Positions 48,275-57,475 of a stretch of 64,000 nt of DNA are shown here, piece after piece. The DNA lies in the NCBI GenBank assembly GCA_963969495.1, contig OZ018335.1:85914354-85978353 (forward strand), written 5' to 3'. Below the pieces are notes generated by a model. The model did no database searches. It was not told the origin of the DNA and saw nothing but the letters and a program-made list of their open reading frames with translations. Positions within the stretch are counted from its first letter, which is position 1; every line of letters begins with the position of its first letter. The translations under genes and the position numbers were made by a program. Source of the DNA: Ceratothoa steindachneri. Its lineage: Eukaryota > Arthropoda > Malacostraca > Isopoda > Cymothoidae.

Positions 48275-48927
48275 AGGAGGTTGCATAAAGGGGCGGAAAG
48301 CGACGCTAAATTGGAATTGAATCAAATCTTTATCCATTGAGAACGCCGTATATTTCCTTACATTTTATTTCAAAGGAATTTAGTAGTAGGCCTTACAAAG
48401 GTCTAAATCTGTAATGAATTTGGTCTCTCAAAAAGGTGGAGATTTTGATGGATTAAGGGGATAGATTCGGCATCAAATACCGTAACAGAATTTAGTTTAC
48501 GAAAGTCAACGCGCATATGATATGAACCCTCTGACTTTTTTAGCATTACTATGGGGAAACAATAGTTATAATTGGAGGGTTCAATAATATTTAAACTAAG
48601 CAAATTATTTACTTTAGGGATGAATGCTTCTCTTAAGTAAATGGGGAGGGGGTACGTCTTTAAGTAGACTGGTTCTTGAGTGGTATCAGCGATGTTGAGC
48701 TCAAACTGTGTGGCATATCCCGGAACTTCGGAGATCACACCCCTGAACTGACTTAGCAGCTGCTGCAGCTGACTATTATCATCCGGTGTCAGCCACGCTT
48801 CAATATCTAGGGCAGAGATAGATAGCTTGGCGGCGCCGTGCAAGGTGGGAGGCGGATAATCTTTGTCCTGCTTCAAACAAATGACCTGTACTACATTCAA
48901 TGGATCTGCGGTGTAGTTCACTTCCAT
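48275..48927 (-). pseudogene. Gypsy-type reverse transcriptase, catalytic box deleted
   Basis: The open frame 48927-48403 has a lead-in (LQQLLSQFRGVISEVPGY), then PVYLKTYPLPIYLREAFIPK, LNIIEPSNYNYCFPIVMLKK and MRVDFRKLNSVTVFDAESIP, all Ty3/gypsy RT blocks. After a frameshift FITDLDLCKAYY carries the first catalytic Asp (near 48400). The reading stops at RPFMQPPG (about 48275), equivalent to the MPFGL.NAP block, and joins at once to the RNase H connection domain. The YVDD box with the other two Asp residues is therefore deleted (about 390 nt). The upstream part continues from the integrase C terminus. Confidence 0.88.
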
Positions 48928-49139
48928 AGCAGACTCTTCGTTGAGGCTGGTGGATGGTACTTCTTCAGCACATAAATGTGGAAGAGTTTTTCTACTGAGG
49001 GTGTTTTAATTAAGTAGACAACAGGCCCACTGCTCTCAAGGACCGAAAGGGCTCCTTTCATTGACTGAGAAGTTTGTTATTCTTGGTTGGGTGAAACAAC
49101 AACACTTGGTCACCGGGCTTAAATCTTAGTTCCTTGGAT

Positions 49140-49829
49140 TTCACGTCGAAGTACGTCTTATACTTCTCCAGATTGAGGTTTGCGTTAATGTGCACTATCT
49201 CAGAGCACATCTCTTATCATCGGCGGAGATACATTTGATACGATTACGAAGATTGTATCTCGTTGGCGAGTTCACAGTTGGAGAACAGTTCCTTTAAGAT
49301 GCTCATTGGATTACCAACATTTCGCCCGTACAATAATTAACATGGGGAAAATCCTAGGGTACGGTGGTCGATTTCTCTGTAGGCAAATAATGCCACTGGC
49401 AAGTATCGATGCCACTCTCGTGGTCGCTCCGCGCACAGTTTATTCAAAATGGACTTCAGAGTTTCATTTAATCTCTCATGGATCCCGTTTGCGGCAGGAT
49501 GGGATGGGGTAGCAAAAAGGGGATTAACTAGCAATAATTTTCCTACAAATCCTATCAGCTCAGAGGTAAACTGATGTCCTCAGTCAAATAAAACCTTCTT
49601 CGGTATTCTAACCCGATAGAAGATGGGAATGAGGGCTTCCACGCATGTGGTGCTGTCTATCCTGTTTAATGAAACGGCTTCGAGAAAGCAAGTGGTAAAA
49701 TCTACGAAGGTGAGCACGTAACTATGCCATTCGCTGGATGGAGAGTGAATGGCGCCAATGAAGCCGATGGCTACACGGAAAAAGAGCTCAGAAATGATGG
49801 GTCCCTGCTGTAGAGGAGCTTGTTTGGTG
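49140..49829 (-). pseudogene. Gypsy-type integrase, placed upstream of RT
   Basis: Minus-strand frames: APLQQGPIISELFFRVAIGF, YVLTFVDFTTCFLEAVSLNR (first Asp), VEALIPIFYRVRIPKKVLFD (second Asp, followed by a TGA), HQFTSELIGFVGKLL, then 49534-49337 with ATPSHPAANGIHERLNETLK (catalytic Glu) and YLPVALFAYREIDHRTLGFS. Further down LRFKPGDQVLLFHPTKNNKL and KEPF match the C-terminal GPY/F module, with the Trp a stop and the Gly a Glu. All three D,D,E residues remain, but stops and frameshifts kill it. The front, including the zinc finger, is lost at the junction with the LTR remnant at 49829/49830. Confidence 0.85.
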
Positions 49830-49949
49830 CGTTCCGAAAGCCTCTTCGTTTGATTCTTAGGCCAATTTCTCTCGTTTTTTTATCTCGTGTTTGAGAGCCA
49901 CTTGGAATTCTGAGGTCAATGTAGGCTCTTTTGAATCTATTCTTTCACA
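49830..49949 (-). repeat. Remnant of 5' LTR of the gypsy-type element
   Basis: The first 120 bases of the LTR (minus sense). It aligns without gaps to 47152-47271, with about 18 differences. Both copies begin CGTTCCGAAAGCCTCTT and end CTATTCTTTCACA on the plus strand. A deletion joins it directly to integrase coding sequence. Its outer end abuts the TA and inverted repeat of the neighbouring transposon at 49951. Confidence 0.8.
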
Positions 49950-50089
49950 ATACAGGGTCACCCCTAAAAAAGATCGTGCACACACTTTTTGTCACATATC
50001 ATTCATTCATTCACTAATCTCGATTACTTAACAGGACATGGAAGAACAACGCCTGTGAACACAACTAGATCTCAATGGGAGGCCCCCTA

Positions 50090-50300
50090 GGGAGAATCCT
50101 CCGTTGGAATCGACCCCAGTCAATTGGCGATTTCCTAATAACGGCCGTTCTCATTCATAAGCGCAAGTTCTCCCTTGTCAAGGTTTTCCGAGGTAAATCA
50201 AACTTTTGTGATTCTTCTACTCAAATTGCCTCTTCCCTTCCTCGTCCAAGCATTAACTTCTGCAAGGTGTCAACGCATGTGGATATTTTCAATCTGAAGA
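50090..50300 (+). repeat. LTR-derived fragment in inverted orientation
   Basis: Aligns to the reverse complement of 46640-46850 inside the gypsy-type LTR. Shared words include CCCCAGTCAATTGGCGATTT and AACGGCCGTTCTC, then a run of weaker matches to TTCTGCAAGG and CGACGCATG/CAACGCATG. Identity is roughly 80% by eye. It lies between the left end of the transposon at 49953 and its transposase. Confidence 0.75.
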
Positions 50301-50344
50301 CTCAATCCGTATGAAGAACCTCAAAGCAGCCGGTGACAACCGAC

Positions 50345-51250
50345 CAAGCCATTCAGGACGCCTCAGGAGACGTACAGCTGAACTGGACGAGATCATGAGA
50401 GAGTCAGTTCAGTAGAGTCCAAAACGCAATGTGCGCAAGCGAAGTCATTCCCTTGGTATATCCAGTGAGACTTGCAGGAGAATGCTAGTGATGGGTGTGA
50501 AGGCCTACCCATGCAGAGTACAGAGGAAGCAGACCCTTACAGCCTCAGACAAGGAGCAGAAAAAGGCTATGGCAGTCAAGATACTGGAGAAGACTTAGGA
50601 GACCCCAACTTTCTGTAACCTCCTTTGAACCTCAGATGAAGAACAATTTCATATTAAAGGAAAGGTAAACTATAAGAAAAATTTCTTTTGGAGGCTCTTA
50701 AGACTATATGTGGTAGCCAACAAGCCCATACACTCCCCTAAGTGCACGACATGGACTGCAATCTCAGCCAGGGAAATCGTCGGACCATTCTTTCTCAAGT
50801 AATCTGGCGCGACAGTCACAGTCACCAAGGAGCGGTATGTTGAGGTCTCAAAGCCTTCAATAAGGATCTGCAGACTCTGTTTCCATCGTTCATGGGGAAG
50901 TTCTGGCTCTCACAAGATGGAGCAAGATCTTACACCTCAAACCTGTCCCCAGATTAGCTTAAAGAGATCTTTGGTGGCCATGTGTTGTCTCAAGACTTAT
51001 TTTCAGTTGGCACCTCACAACACAAACCTTAGCCCTCCATATTTCTTTCTCTATGGCTACCTTAAAGACAGAGTGTAGGAAAGGAGCCCAAGACCAACAC
51101 GGAACTCAAGGAAGCCATTAGTGTGGAGCGGAGATCAGAGCCATTAGTCGGTCGGTTTGTAAGTACGTCATGGACAACTTTAGGCCACGCCTCAAAGAAT
51201 GCACAAAGCTCAATGGAGGTCATGTCGAATACGGGCTCTAGGATAAATAA
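50345..51250 (+). pseudogene. Tc1/IS630-type transposase
   Basis: N-terminal part RLRRRTAELDEIMRESVQ, then SLGISSETCRRMLVMGVKAY (second HTH) and KQTLTASDKEQKKAM. The first catalytic block TSDEEQFHIKGKVN has its Asp at 50635-50637. TTWTAISAREIVGPFFL and VTVTKERYVEV follow, then LSQDGARSYTS with the second Asp at 50917-50919. The last block NTNLSPPYFFLYGYLKDRV corresponds to a family form with PDLSPCDFF, so both Asp positions are lost (Asn at 51025-51027, Tyr at 51037-51039). Several frameshifts and stops. The C terminus is readable to about 51240. Confidence 0.82.
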
Positions 51251-51394
51251 GAAAAGTCCAAAGACTCTCATGTTTTCATGTAATATTTTTAAAAACAATA
51301 CACTAGATATCACCACAGTTTCATTCAATCCTTGCCGAAAATTAAAAGATCAGGCCTATCAAAAGTTGGGGCCCGTTTTTTAGGGCTAACCCTG

Positions 51395-51662
51395 TATAAT
51401 TGCCAGATTCCTCTCAAGGATGGCCGCGAAATTATTTGGCCATAATATAAAAACTATCGGACCGATTCTAACGAAATTTGAAAAATTGAATTTGTTTTAC
51501 ATTCCCCTTCGAATGATATTATTACCAATGGCTTCCCAAGCATAACCGAGGAATATTTTTGTTTGGGCTTTACTGCATAACTATTTAGCAGATTCTAACT
51601 ATATTTGAAACCCCTATGTTGTTTTACATCTTTTTCGAATGATATAATTGCCAAAGTCCTCC
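51395..51662 (+). repeat. ~127-bp tandem repeat, middle part of array
   Basis: Begins TATAATTGCCAG right at the transposon target site, within a unit (compare GATATAATTGCCAAAGTCCT at the end of this block). The two AACTAT words at 51452 and 51579 give a period of 127. It is cut again at CCAAAGTCCTCC (about 51662), where LINE sequence starts. Confidence 0.85.
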
Positions 51663-52977
51663 CGAAGCTGCTACTGAGGAGTTCCAAGCACGGCTTCCGA
51701 AGTCAACGGTCAGGCCTGACGAACCTTGAGGAATTCTTCCACTTCGTCTTCAGTGAGCACGAGCGAGACAAGGAGGTGGATGTGGTCTACTTAGACTTTC
51801 AGAAAGCCTTTAATAAGGTACCACACCGCCGCCTTCTCCGGAAAGTGCAAGCGCTCGGCATAGACGGAAAAGTAGCCGGCTGGATATAGAACTGGCTAAG
51901 TGGCAGACGGCAATGGGTGGGGGTAAATGGACATGCTTCTGAGTGGGTGCCCGTTACTAGCAGAGTACCTCAAGGTTCTGACCTAGGACCACTACTATTT
52001 ATCATCTACGTTTACGACATGGACAGTGACATGGTTGCCAAGATTTCTAAATTTGGTGACGATACTAAGCTTGGTATGAACGTTGCAAAGGATGGAAATA
52101 CTGCCCGCCTGCAAGGTGATCTTCGAAAGATTGCGGAGTGGTCTGATACGTGGCGAATGGTTTTCAGCGTAAACAAATGCAAAGTGATGCATATCGGCCA
52201 CCAAAATCCTCAATCACCCTATATCCTTAAGGGCATTGCTCATGGATCCACCGACACTGAGAAGGACTTGGGTGTAACTATCACGAGTGACCTCAAGTTC
52301 TCAAAACAGTGTACCGAGGTGGAGAAGAAAGCCCAAAGGATGTTAGGGTATATAAAGTGACAGTTTGGATATCGGAAAAAGGAGATAGTACTGTGTCTGT
52401 ACAACTTCCTCGTCTGACTGCACCTGAAGTATGCCGTACAATTTTGGAGTCCTTCATTTCGAAAGGACAACGCGAGATTGAAACGCTTGCAAGCCAGGGC
52501 AACCAAACTGATTTCCTCTATCAGATATAAAAGTTATCAAGATAGATTAAGGGAAATTAGATATGTTCTCGCTGAAGACCCGGAGACTAGGTGGTCAGCA
52601 TATTAAAGTGTTTAAAATACTTCGAGGCTTCCACAGACTGGACTACGGGGATATTTTCCAGCTCAGCGAGGGAAAAACAATAAATCACGGCTCTAAACTT
52701 GAACTGAAGCGATACCACCGTGATCTCTGTGTTAAATTCTTCACCTACAGTATTTGCGGTAGGTGGAACGCACTTCCGACGGAAGTTGTCAACAGTGAAA
52801 CTGTTGACCAGTTCAAGTCAAGACTAGATAAAGTCTTGCGAAATTGCCGTTAAGATCCTCGAGAGTGATCTTTGAGGTTTTTACTAACGGACATCTTTGA
52901 TGATTGCGCCAAAAGTACCCTCTTTGTATGAACCGAAAAGGTCTTCTAGAGTACTTATTTTCCTTGTTGCTCCTTGT
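51663..52977 (+). mobile_element. CR1-like LINE, 5'-truncated, inserted in the tandem repeat
   Basis: LINE sequence starts in the middle of the RT gene and runs to a 3' end of about 125 nt after the stop at 52851-52853. The last part contains CTTGTTGCTCCTTGT, a short repeat-like tail. The repeat unit left of it ends ...GTCCTCC and the one right of it resumes TTAGCTTTGGAATTATT. In an uninterrupted unit these two words lie only a few bases apart, so the LINE sits inside a unit. 5' truncation is the usual result of target-primed reverse transcription. Confidence 0.85.
51664..52853 (+). pseudogene. CR1-like LINE reverse transcriptase (C-terminal two thirds)
   Basis: Frames in order: KHGFRSQRSGLTNLEEFF, VDVVYLDFQKAFNKVPHRRL (first catalytic Asp), a TAG in WI*NWLSGRRQW (near 51889), VTSRVPQGSDLGPLLFIIYV, then KFGDDTKLG with the two catalytic Asp at 52058-52063. 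The family form is FADD, so Ala is Gly here. KIAEWSDTWRMVFSVNKCKV and DTEKDLGVTITSDLKFSKQC follow, then after two frameshifts the C-terminal part KVFKILRGFHRLDYGDIF and CGRWNALPTEVVNSETVDQF, ending FKSRLDKVLRNCR. The last frame (52563-52853) is the normal end of CR1-like ORF2. Confidence 0.92.
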
Positions 52978-53115
52978 AACTTTAGCTTTGGAATTATTTC
53001 GCTAAAACTGTATAACTATTCTGCCGATTCTAAAGAAATTTGAAACATGGAATATTGTTTTACATTTTCTTTCGAATGATATAATTCTAAGGTCCTCCCA
53101 ACGTTAGTCCTAGAT
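52978..53115 (+). repeat. ~127-bp tandem repeat, right part of array
   Basis: One unit: GGAATTATTTCGCTAAAACT, then TAACTATTCTGCCGATTCTA, TTTTACATTTTCTTTCGAAT, GATATAATTCTAAGGTCCTC and ACGTTAG. It restarts in the same phase in which the middle block broke off. Confidence 0.85.
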
Positions 53116-54055
53116 TGATTTAAAGTTTTGAAGATCGTAATGATATAAATCAGAATAATTGAGATCAAGTGATTTTCGGTCTGCAGATTTTGTTTTTTTC
53201 CATTATTGTTCAAAACAAAAAACTGCTGCTCGTAATCATAGAATTGATTAACTCATAATTAAGTTTGAAAGTGTTCTGAACTTGGTCTACTAAAATTATA
53301 TAAAGATTCAGAACAACTTTTTTTGCCTTACTTTTAAAAAAAATTGAGTTTAGTATTGATAACTTTTATTTTAATGTCTTACTTACATTTTATTTTCATC
53401 CGTCAAGTTCATTTGCCAGTTTCATGTGGTACTTCATCTTTCATGACCTTGTATTTAATTTTACTTTAATGCAATTGAGAATAGTATCAACATTTCATGT
53501 TCAAACAGAGAAATGGAATATTAACAGCCTAATATTGTTAATCAACCGTATCAGATCTTATCCTATACAAAACTTCTTCCTAAAAAAGAACTGGTAGGAA
53601 AGGTTTGTCTTTTGGCACAACAATAAGCCATGGGGAGTGAATGTGAAGAAAACTTATGTGCAAAGTTTCCCTTTAGCTTATGTTTGTTTTGATTGCTTCC
53701 AGTATACAGCAGCTTTACCATTTAATTTATATTGATCGTGTTTATTCTCACCTATCTGCTTTGTCTCTTATTTTTCCTCTAATTTTTATGCCATTCTATC
53801 ATTAATTAATAAATTTGTTAGATAATTTGAATGAACAAGCTTCCTTCTCTTCCTTAAAATTTGAAATTGAACAGTCAATTGTAATTTAAACCCTAGCCTA
53901 TCTGATAATTTATATTCACAACATTTTCTCAGCATTAATATAACCTCCTGTGTAGAAAACTAATACCAGACACACCACTCTACTTTAGTTATTTTGTCAC
54001 TATCTTTTCCACATGTACAGAATGAAGTAAGGGAAACTAAGCTGCTTTCATTGCT
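53116..54055. other. AT-rich, no recognisable feature
   Basis: No gag-like sequence is visible upstream of the protease that follows. Nothing supportable. Confidence 0.4.
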
Positions 54056-54063
54056 TGAAGAGT

Positions 54064-54690
54064 AGGAAGGCTGTGCTACACTAGACACCAGTTGGTTTAC
54101 AACAGTGTGTGGTATTTTGTGGCTGCAGCGATACCTAAATTCCCTATCTGAATATGATTAGTCATTGATTAGAGAGCAGCCATCTGTTTCAAAATTACGT
54201 TTGGTGATGGCGCCTCTGTACATGAATTAGAGAAATTTACAATTACTTGTTGGATTAATAACACGCGTGTTGAAATTACTACTGATGTTGTCGAGGCTAA
54301 TATTCCGTTGCTGCTGAGCAAATGTCTATGAAATATGTTGGCGTGGTTTTGGATTTGTGAACGACACCATGAGAATTGCCAACAAATGGGTCAAGCTAGG
54401 TTCTACTTCGTCTGGACTCTATGTACTACTGTTGTGTAGATGACTAGATGATGGTAACGTTCACAAGATGATCTTTGCTTCTACTAGTGCTGATGTGAAG
54501 AAAGTTGCTTTCAAGCTAAACAAATAATTTAGACATCCCAGAGCTAAAAAATTTATAGAGCTTCTTAGAAATGCGGGTTACAACAACAATGATCTTGAAC
54601 ATAAAATTAAGGATTTATCAAGCGTTTGTGAGATATGTGTTAAATTTAAAAGGCCCTTCCTAGACCGGTTGTATGTTTACCTATCCCGAC
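54064..54690 (+). pseudogene. Retrotransposon aspartic protease and pre-integrase region
   Basis: EGCATLDTSWFTTVCG holds the protease active-site Asp at 54084-54086 (family form LDTG/A..TVCG). It is followed by LQRYLNSLSEYD, then FGDGASVHELEKFTITCWIN and VEITTDVVEANIPLLLSK, typical of this protease group. After stops, HPRAKKFIELLRNAGYNNND and LSSVCEICVKFKRPF correspond to the zinc-binding HHCC region of integrase (His and both Cys readable). Several stops and frameshifts. Confidence 0.7.
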
Positions 54691-54712
54691 TAGTTTTAAC
54701 GAAAGTATTGCA

Positions 54713-55264
54713 ATGGATTTGAAAGTGTCAGTTCAATGTTACTTCATTGTGATAGTCGACATAGCTAGGAGATTTTGCACACCAACGGTAATCAAAAACA
54801 ATAGTGCATCAAAAATCATTAAAAGATTGTTGATGTGTTGGATTAGTCTATTTGCTTCTCCCCAGAAGATTCTCATCGATAACGGGGAGGAGTTTAATAA
54901 TGATGAGTTGCGAGCCCTCTGTGAAGCATTTAATATAAAGTTTATGAATACAGCAGCAGAGACTCCGTGGAGTAACGGGATTTGTAAACGGCTTAATGCA
55001 GTCATTGGTAATCTAGTAAAGAAAATTATGGTTGATTCTAGTTGTGATCAGGAGACTGTGCTTGCCTGGACAATTTCTGCACGTAATGCCTTCTTGAATA
55101 ATTCAGGATTGTCACCTAAAAAACTAGTATTTGGCTTTAACTCTGCTATGCCTAATGTGGTTGGCAATAAACCTACTTCCCGTAAACAGGTAACAGCTTC
55201 CAATATTGTAAGAAATAATTTGAATGCTGAGTCCAGGCAAGCACGGTCTCCTGATCACAACTAG
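54713..55264 (+). pseudogene. Retrotransposon integrase core
   Basis: One open frame of 183 codons. IVIVDIARRFCTPTVI has the first catalytic Asp. ILIDNGEEFNNDELRALCEA has the second. TPWSNGICKRLNAVIGNLVK is the third block, where the family form is NG..ERHN; here the Glu is Lys, so the triad is broken. ETVLAWTISARNAFLNNSGL and SPKKLVFGFNSAMPNVVGNK complete the core. The frame ends in SRQARSPDHN and a stop only because an inverted copy of upstream sequence begins at 55231. Beyond it the native reading resumes (RELRSNVRTTNVEDI) and HGPGVVIGCDGKQVLVHHGG (about 55400-55460) is the C-terminal module. Confidence 0.88.
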
Positions 55265-55286
55265 AATCAACCATAATTTCCTTTAT
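55016..55286. repeat. Inverted repeat: templated inversion inside integrase
   Basis: The left arm 55016-55071 (native integrase coding sequence, containing GGTTGATTCTAGTTGTGATC) recurs as its reverse complement at 55231-55286, with about two mismatches over 56 nt and a 159-nt spacer. The left arm codes for IMVDSSCDQETVLAW in the right frame and place. The right arm replaces native sequence. Confidence 0.95.
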
Positions 55287-55534
55287 TGAATCAAATGTGT
55301 GACTTAGAAGAGAATTAAGAAGCAATGTACGTACTACCAATGTGGAAGATATAAATAATTTGATGAATTTTTCTGCAAGAATAATAACACGAACGAGTGG
55401 CACGGGCCCGGTGTTGTGATCGGATGCGACGGTAAGCAAGTGTTGGTTCACCATGGTGGCCTCTATGTGGGAGTTCATACTTGTCGCTTAAGCCATGCTC
55501 TAGTTAGCACGACCATGTCCACTGACTCTATCCC

Positions 55535-56559
55535 AGATGTTATAGAATTGGTAGCATGAAATCAGTGTAAAATGTCTCTCTAAATCATTGTCTTACAAAG
55601 GTGCTCACACAAAGTGCCAAAGATTTGCAAGTTAAATTTATAAATAATGTTCTACAAGATATATTTAATAGAATGACATGAATTACACTAAAAAAACAAT
55701 AAAAAAGTCTGGCTTAAATATCTGATTATAATTTCATTTGACGAGATAAATTTAGACTAGAGATAATGTATCCAATTGTTGGGATCATTCTCTCACTGAA
55801 AACATTTTTTCTGTTGACCTCAGATAATCATGGCTTCTTTCTCGCCTTGCATCATTTTAATCCTTTATTTTTAATTCTCCTTCTAACCACCAACTTCTGA
55901 TGATGTTCTTCTTTGAATCTGTAGTCAAGCTCAAATGATGGTTATGTTCTCTGGTTTTGGATTTGTGCTCTCTGTGGCTCTGTTATTTCATTAGTTTTAG
56001 TGATATTACTTTTTAAACTATATTGAATACACAATAGTTAAAAATTTGAACTGAATCATGAGAAATATTGAATAAATTTTGATTTAAAAAACATACCATT
56101 TTATTACAAAAAACTGCATTCGCCAGTTGGAACGTTATAAAATAAAAATGATAAAATCAAAATACAACCTGGTGGAATAGACAAATAGGTGATTAAATAA
56201 AAGATAGAATAAATTGGGCTTTGAGCAAACTTAGAGTTTGAAATAGAATGTTAGTTTCTATGCTGTGAAAAACTTGTTGTGCTTAAAGACGACGTTCTCT
56301 CTGCATAAAGATAAGCCTAAATTCACAGATGGTGGAGTGAATGAAAGAGGGTAAAATATGATAGAGAGTACGTTAATAATTCAACAAATAACGGAAGATG
56401 ATATATAATTGGCCGGTTAATAATTGAAAGAGGAAGGAAAATGCGATAATTTTTTAGAACAGTAGGGAGGAAGTAAGTGGATGAAGTAAATGCGGTAGCG
56501 ATATTGGGTAGAGCAGAAGCTCTATAGGAAGTGGATAAAAGAGAAAATGGCGAATGGTG
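55535..56559. other. AT-rich, no recognisable feature
   Basis: No RT or RNase H of the preceding element can be seen. Nothing else supportable. Confidence 0.4.
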
Positions 56560-57310
56560 CAAAATAAATGTGGAATATGCAGAGAGAGAGAGCGGAAAAA
56601 AGGAAGTGATTATTCAAATTAAGTGTGGTTGAAATGAAGCGTCTGGAAGAATGATGAAGGAGCAATAACCACAACCAGAGGAGAATACTTGTGAGTGATG
56701 TGGAGGTTAAAAATAGATGGCGAATTGATCCGATGAGTAGTATCCCCTTGGTATGCTACGCGAAAAAAACGTGGATGCGATTAGCTTTTAGGGTGTAAAC
56801 CAAGTGCTATGTTATGATGTGAAATTTTTAAGTATGCGAAAGTTGTTATTATTGTAAGAAGTGTGAAATATAGGAAGGCAGGACTGGTAGATGAAATAAA
56901 AGCCGAGATTGTTGCGATTCTCTTTTGAGATGGATCCGATGAGTTTGTTGCAATTCTTTGAAAGATGAAAGCGTCTGGTGACTGAATGAATGTTGTGATA
57001 GTACCACTGCATAAGGAATAATGGGATCCTGGAAACTGCAGTAACTACAGGAAAAAGAGTCTGTTAAGTTTTGAAGGCGAGATTTATGGAAATTTGGATT
57101 TTATTTGTGTGAGAACGATAACAAAGGGAAAAGTTATGGATGAGGAGGAATTATTTGGATTAGTTGCTGAATATGAAGGGCAGCTGGATGAGAAAAGATG
57201 GAGTGAGACTTAAGGTATATGCTTTTTTTAAGGATCAATAAAGTATCGTATGACCATGCGAAAAGGACAGTGATATCTCAGGTCCTTACAATGTATGGGA
57301 TCGAGTGGCC
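56560..57310 (+). pseudogene. LINE reverse transcriptase fragment (insect/crustacean type)
   Basis: Plus-strand frames: RKAGLVDEIKAEIVAILF (pre-RT, family form ...GKA.G.D.I..E..K), then MNVVIVPLHKE, DPGNCSNYRKKSLLSFEGEI and ICVRTITKGKVMDEE, matching the first RT blocks (family form W..AVIVPLYKGKGD...C.NYRGISLLS..GK.Y.R.L..R). At 57240-57310 NKVSYDHAKRTVISQVLTMY matches the block LEKAYD.V.R..LW..L..YG, with the first catalytic Asp still present as YD. Many stops. Nothing of the FADD part follows, so the copy is cut at about 57310. Confidence 0.7.
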
Positions 57311-57475
57311 CTCTCACTCCTAGAATACACCTTTTAAGTATATGGTGAAATCTGAAATTTGTTTAGTGGGTCTTATTTACGTCTTTTCGATTCTTGATAT
57401 CCATAAGAAACTGGTTTCTGAATTCTTTGGACACTGTTTACAATCCTGTATTTGAGCCTATGATTTCACAGCTTG

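Larger units (their letters stand above)
46197..49949 (-). mobile_element. Ty3/gypsy-type LTR retrotransposon with integrase upstream of RT (Gmr1-like order)
   Basis: Read on the minus strand: remnant 5' LTR (49949-49830), integrase (49829 to about 49140), RT (48927 to about 48275), RNase H (about 48250-47800), polypurine tract, 3' LTR (47271-46197). Integrase and RT are both gypsy-like in sequence, yet integrase comes first, as in copia. RNase H runs to the PPT and LTR with no integrase after it. Known gypsy-type elements with this order are the Gmr1 group. Gag, protease and the front of integrase are deleted together with most of the 5' LTR, and the RT catalytic box is deleted too. The two LTR copies share a 120-bp stretch at about 85% identity, so the insertion is old. 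Confidence 0.8.
49953..51394 (+). mobile_element. Tc1/mariner-superfamily transposon with terminal inverted repeats
   Basis: The left end CAGGGTCACCCCTAAAAAAG and the right end (reverse complement CAGGGTTAGCCCTAAAAAAC) pair with three mismatches in 20. TA lies outside both ends (49951-49952, 51395-51396). Length about 1,442 bp. It carries a broken IS630/Tc1-type transposase at 50345-51250 on the plus strand. Between the left end and the transposase sits a foreign piece (50090-50300) related to the neighbouring LTR. The right end lies inside a unit of the 127-bp repeat. Confidence 0.85.
54060..55530 (+). mobile_element. LTR retrotransposon fragment, protease-integrase (likely Ty1/copia-type order)
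   Basis: Order on the plus strand: aspartic protease (about 54064-54420), linker and zinc-finger region (about 54500-54690), integrase core (54713-55264), C-terminal module (about 55385-55500). Protease leads straight into integrase without RT or RNase H between them, the copia-like order. No RT is visible downstream of 55530, so the element is truncated or the rest is deleted. No LTRs were found. The middle of integrase carries an inverted duplication (55231-55286). Confidence 0.75.

Noticed and set aside
48927..49829. Integrase belonging to a separate, adjacent element rather than to the RT
   Set aside because: The integrase C-terminal module runs on into the RT lead-in on the same strand without LTR or other repeat between them.
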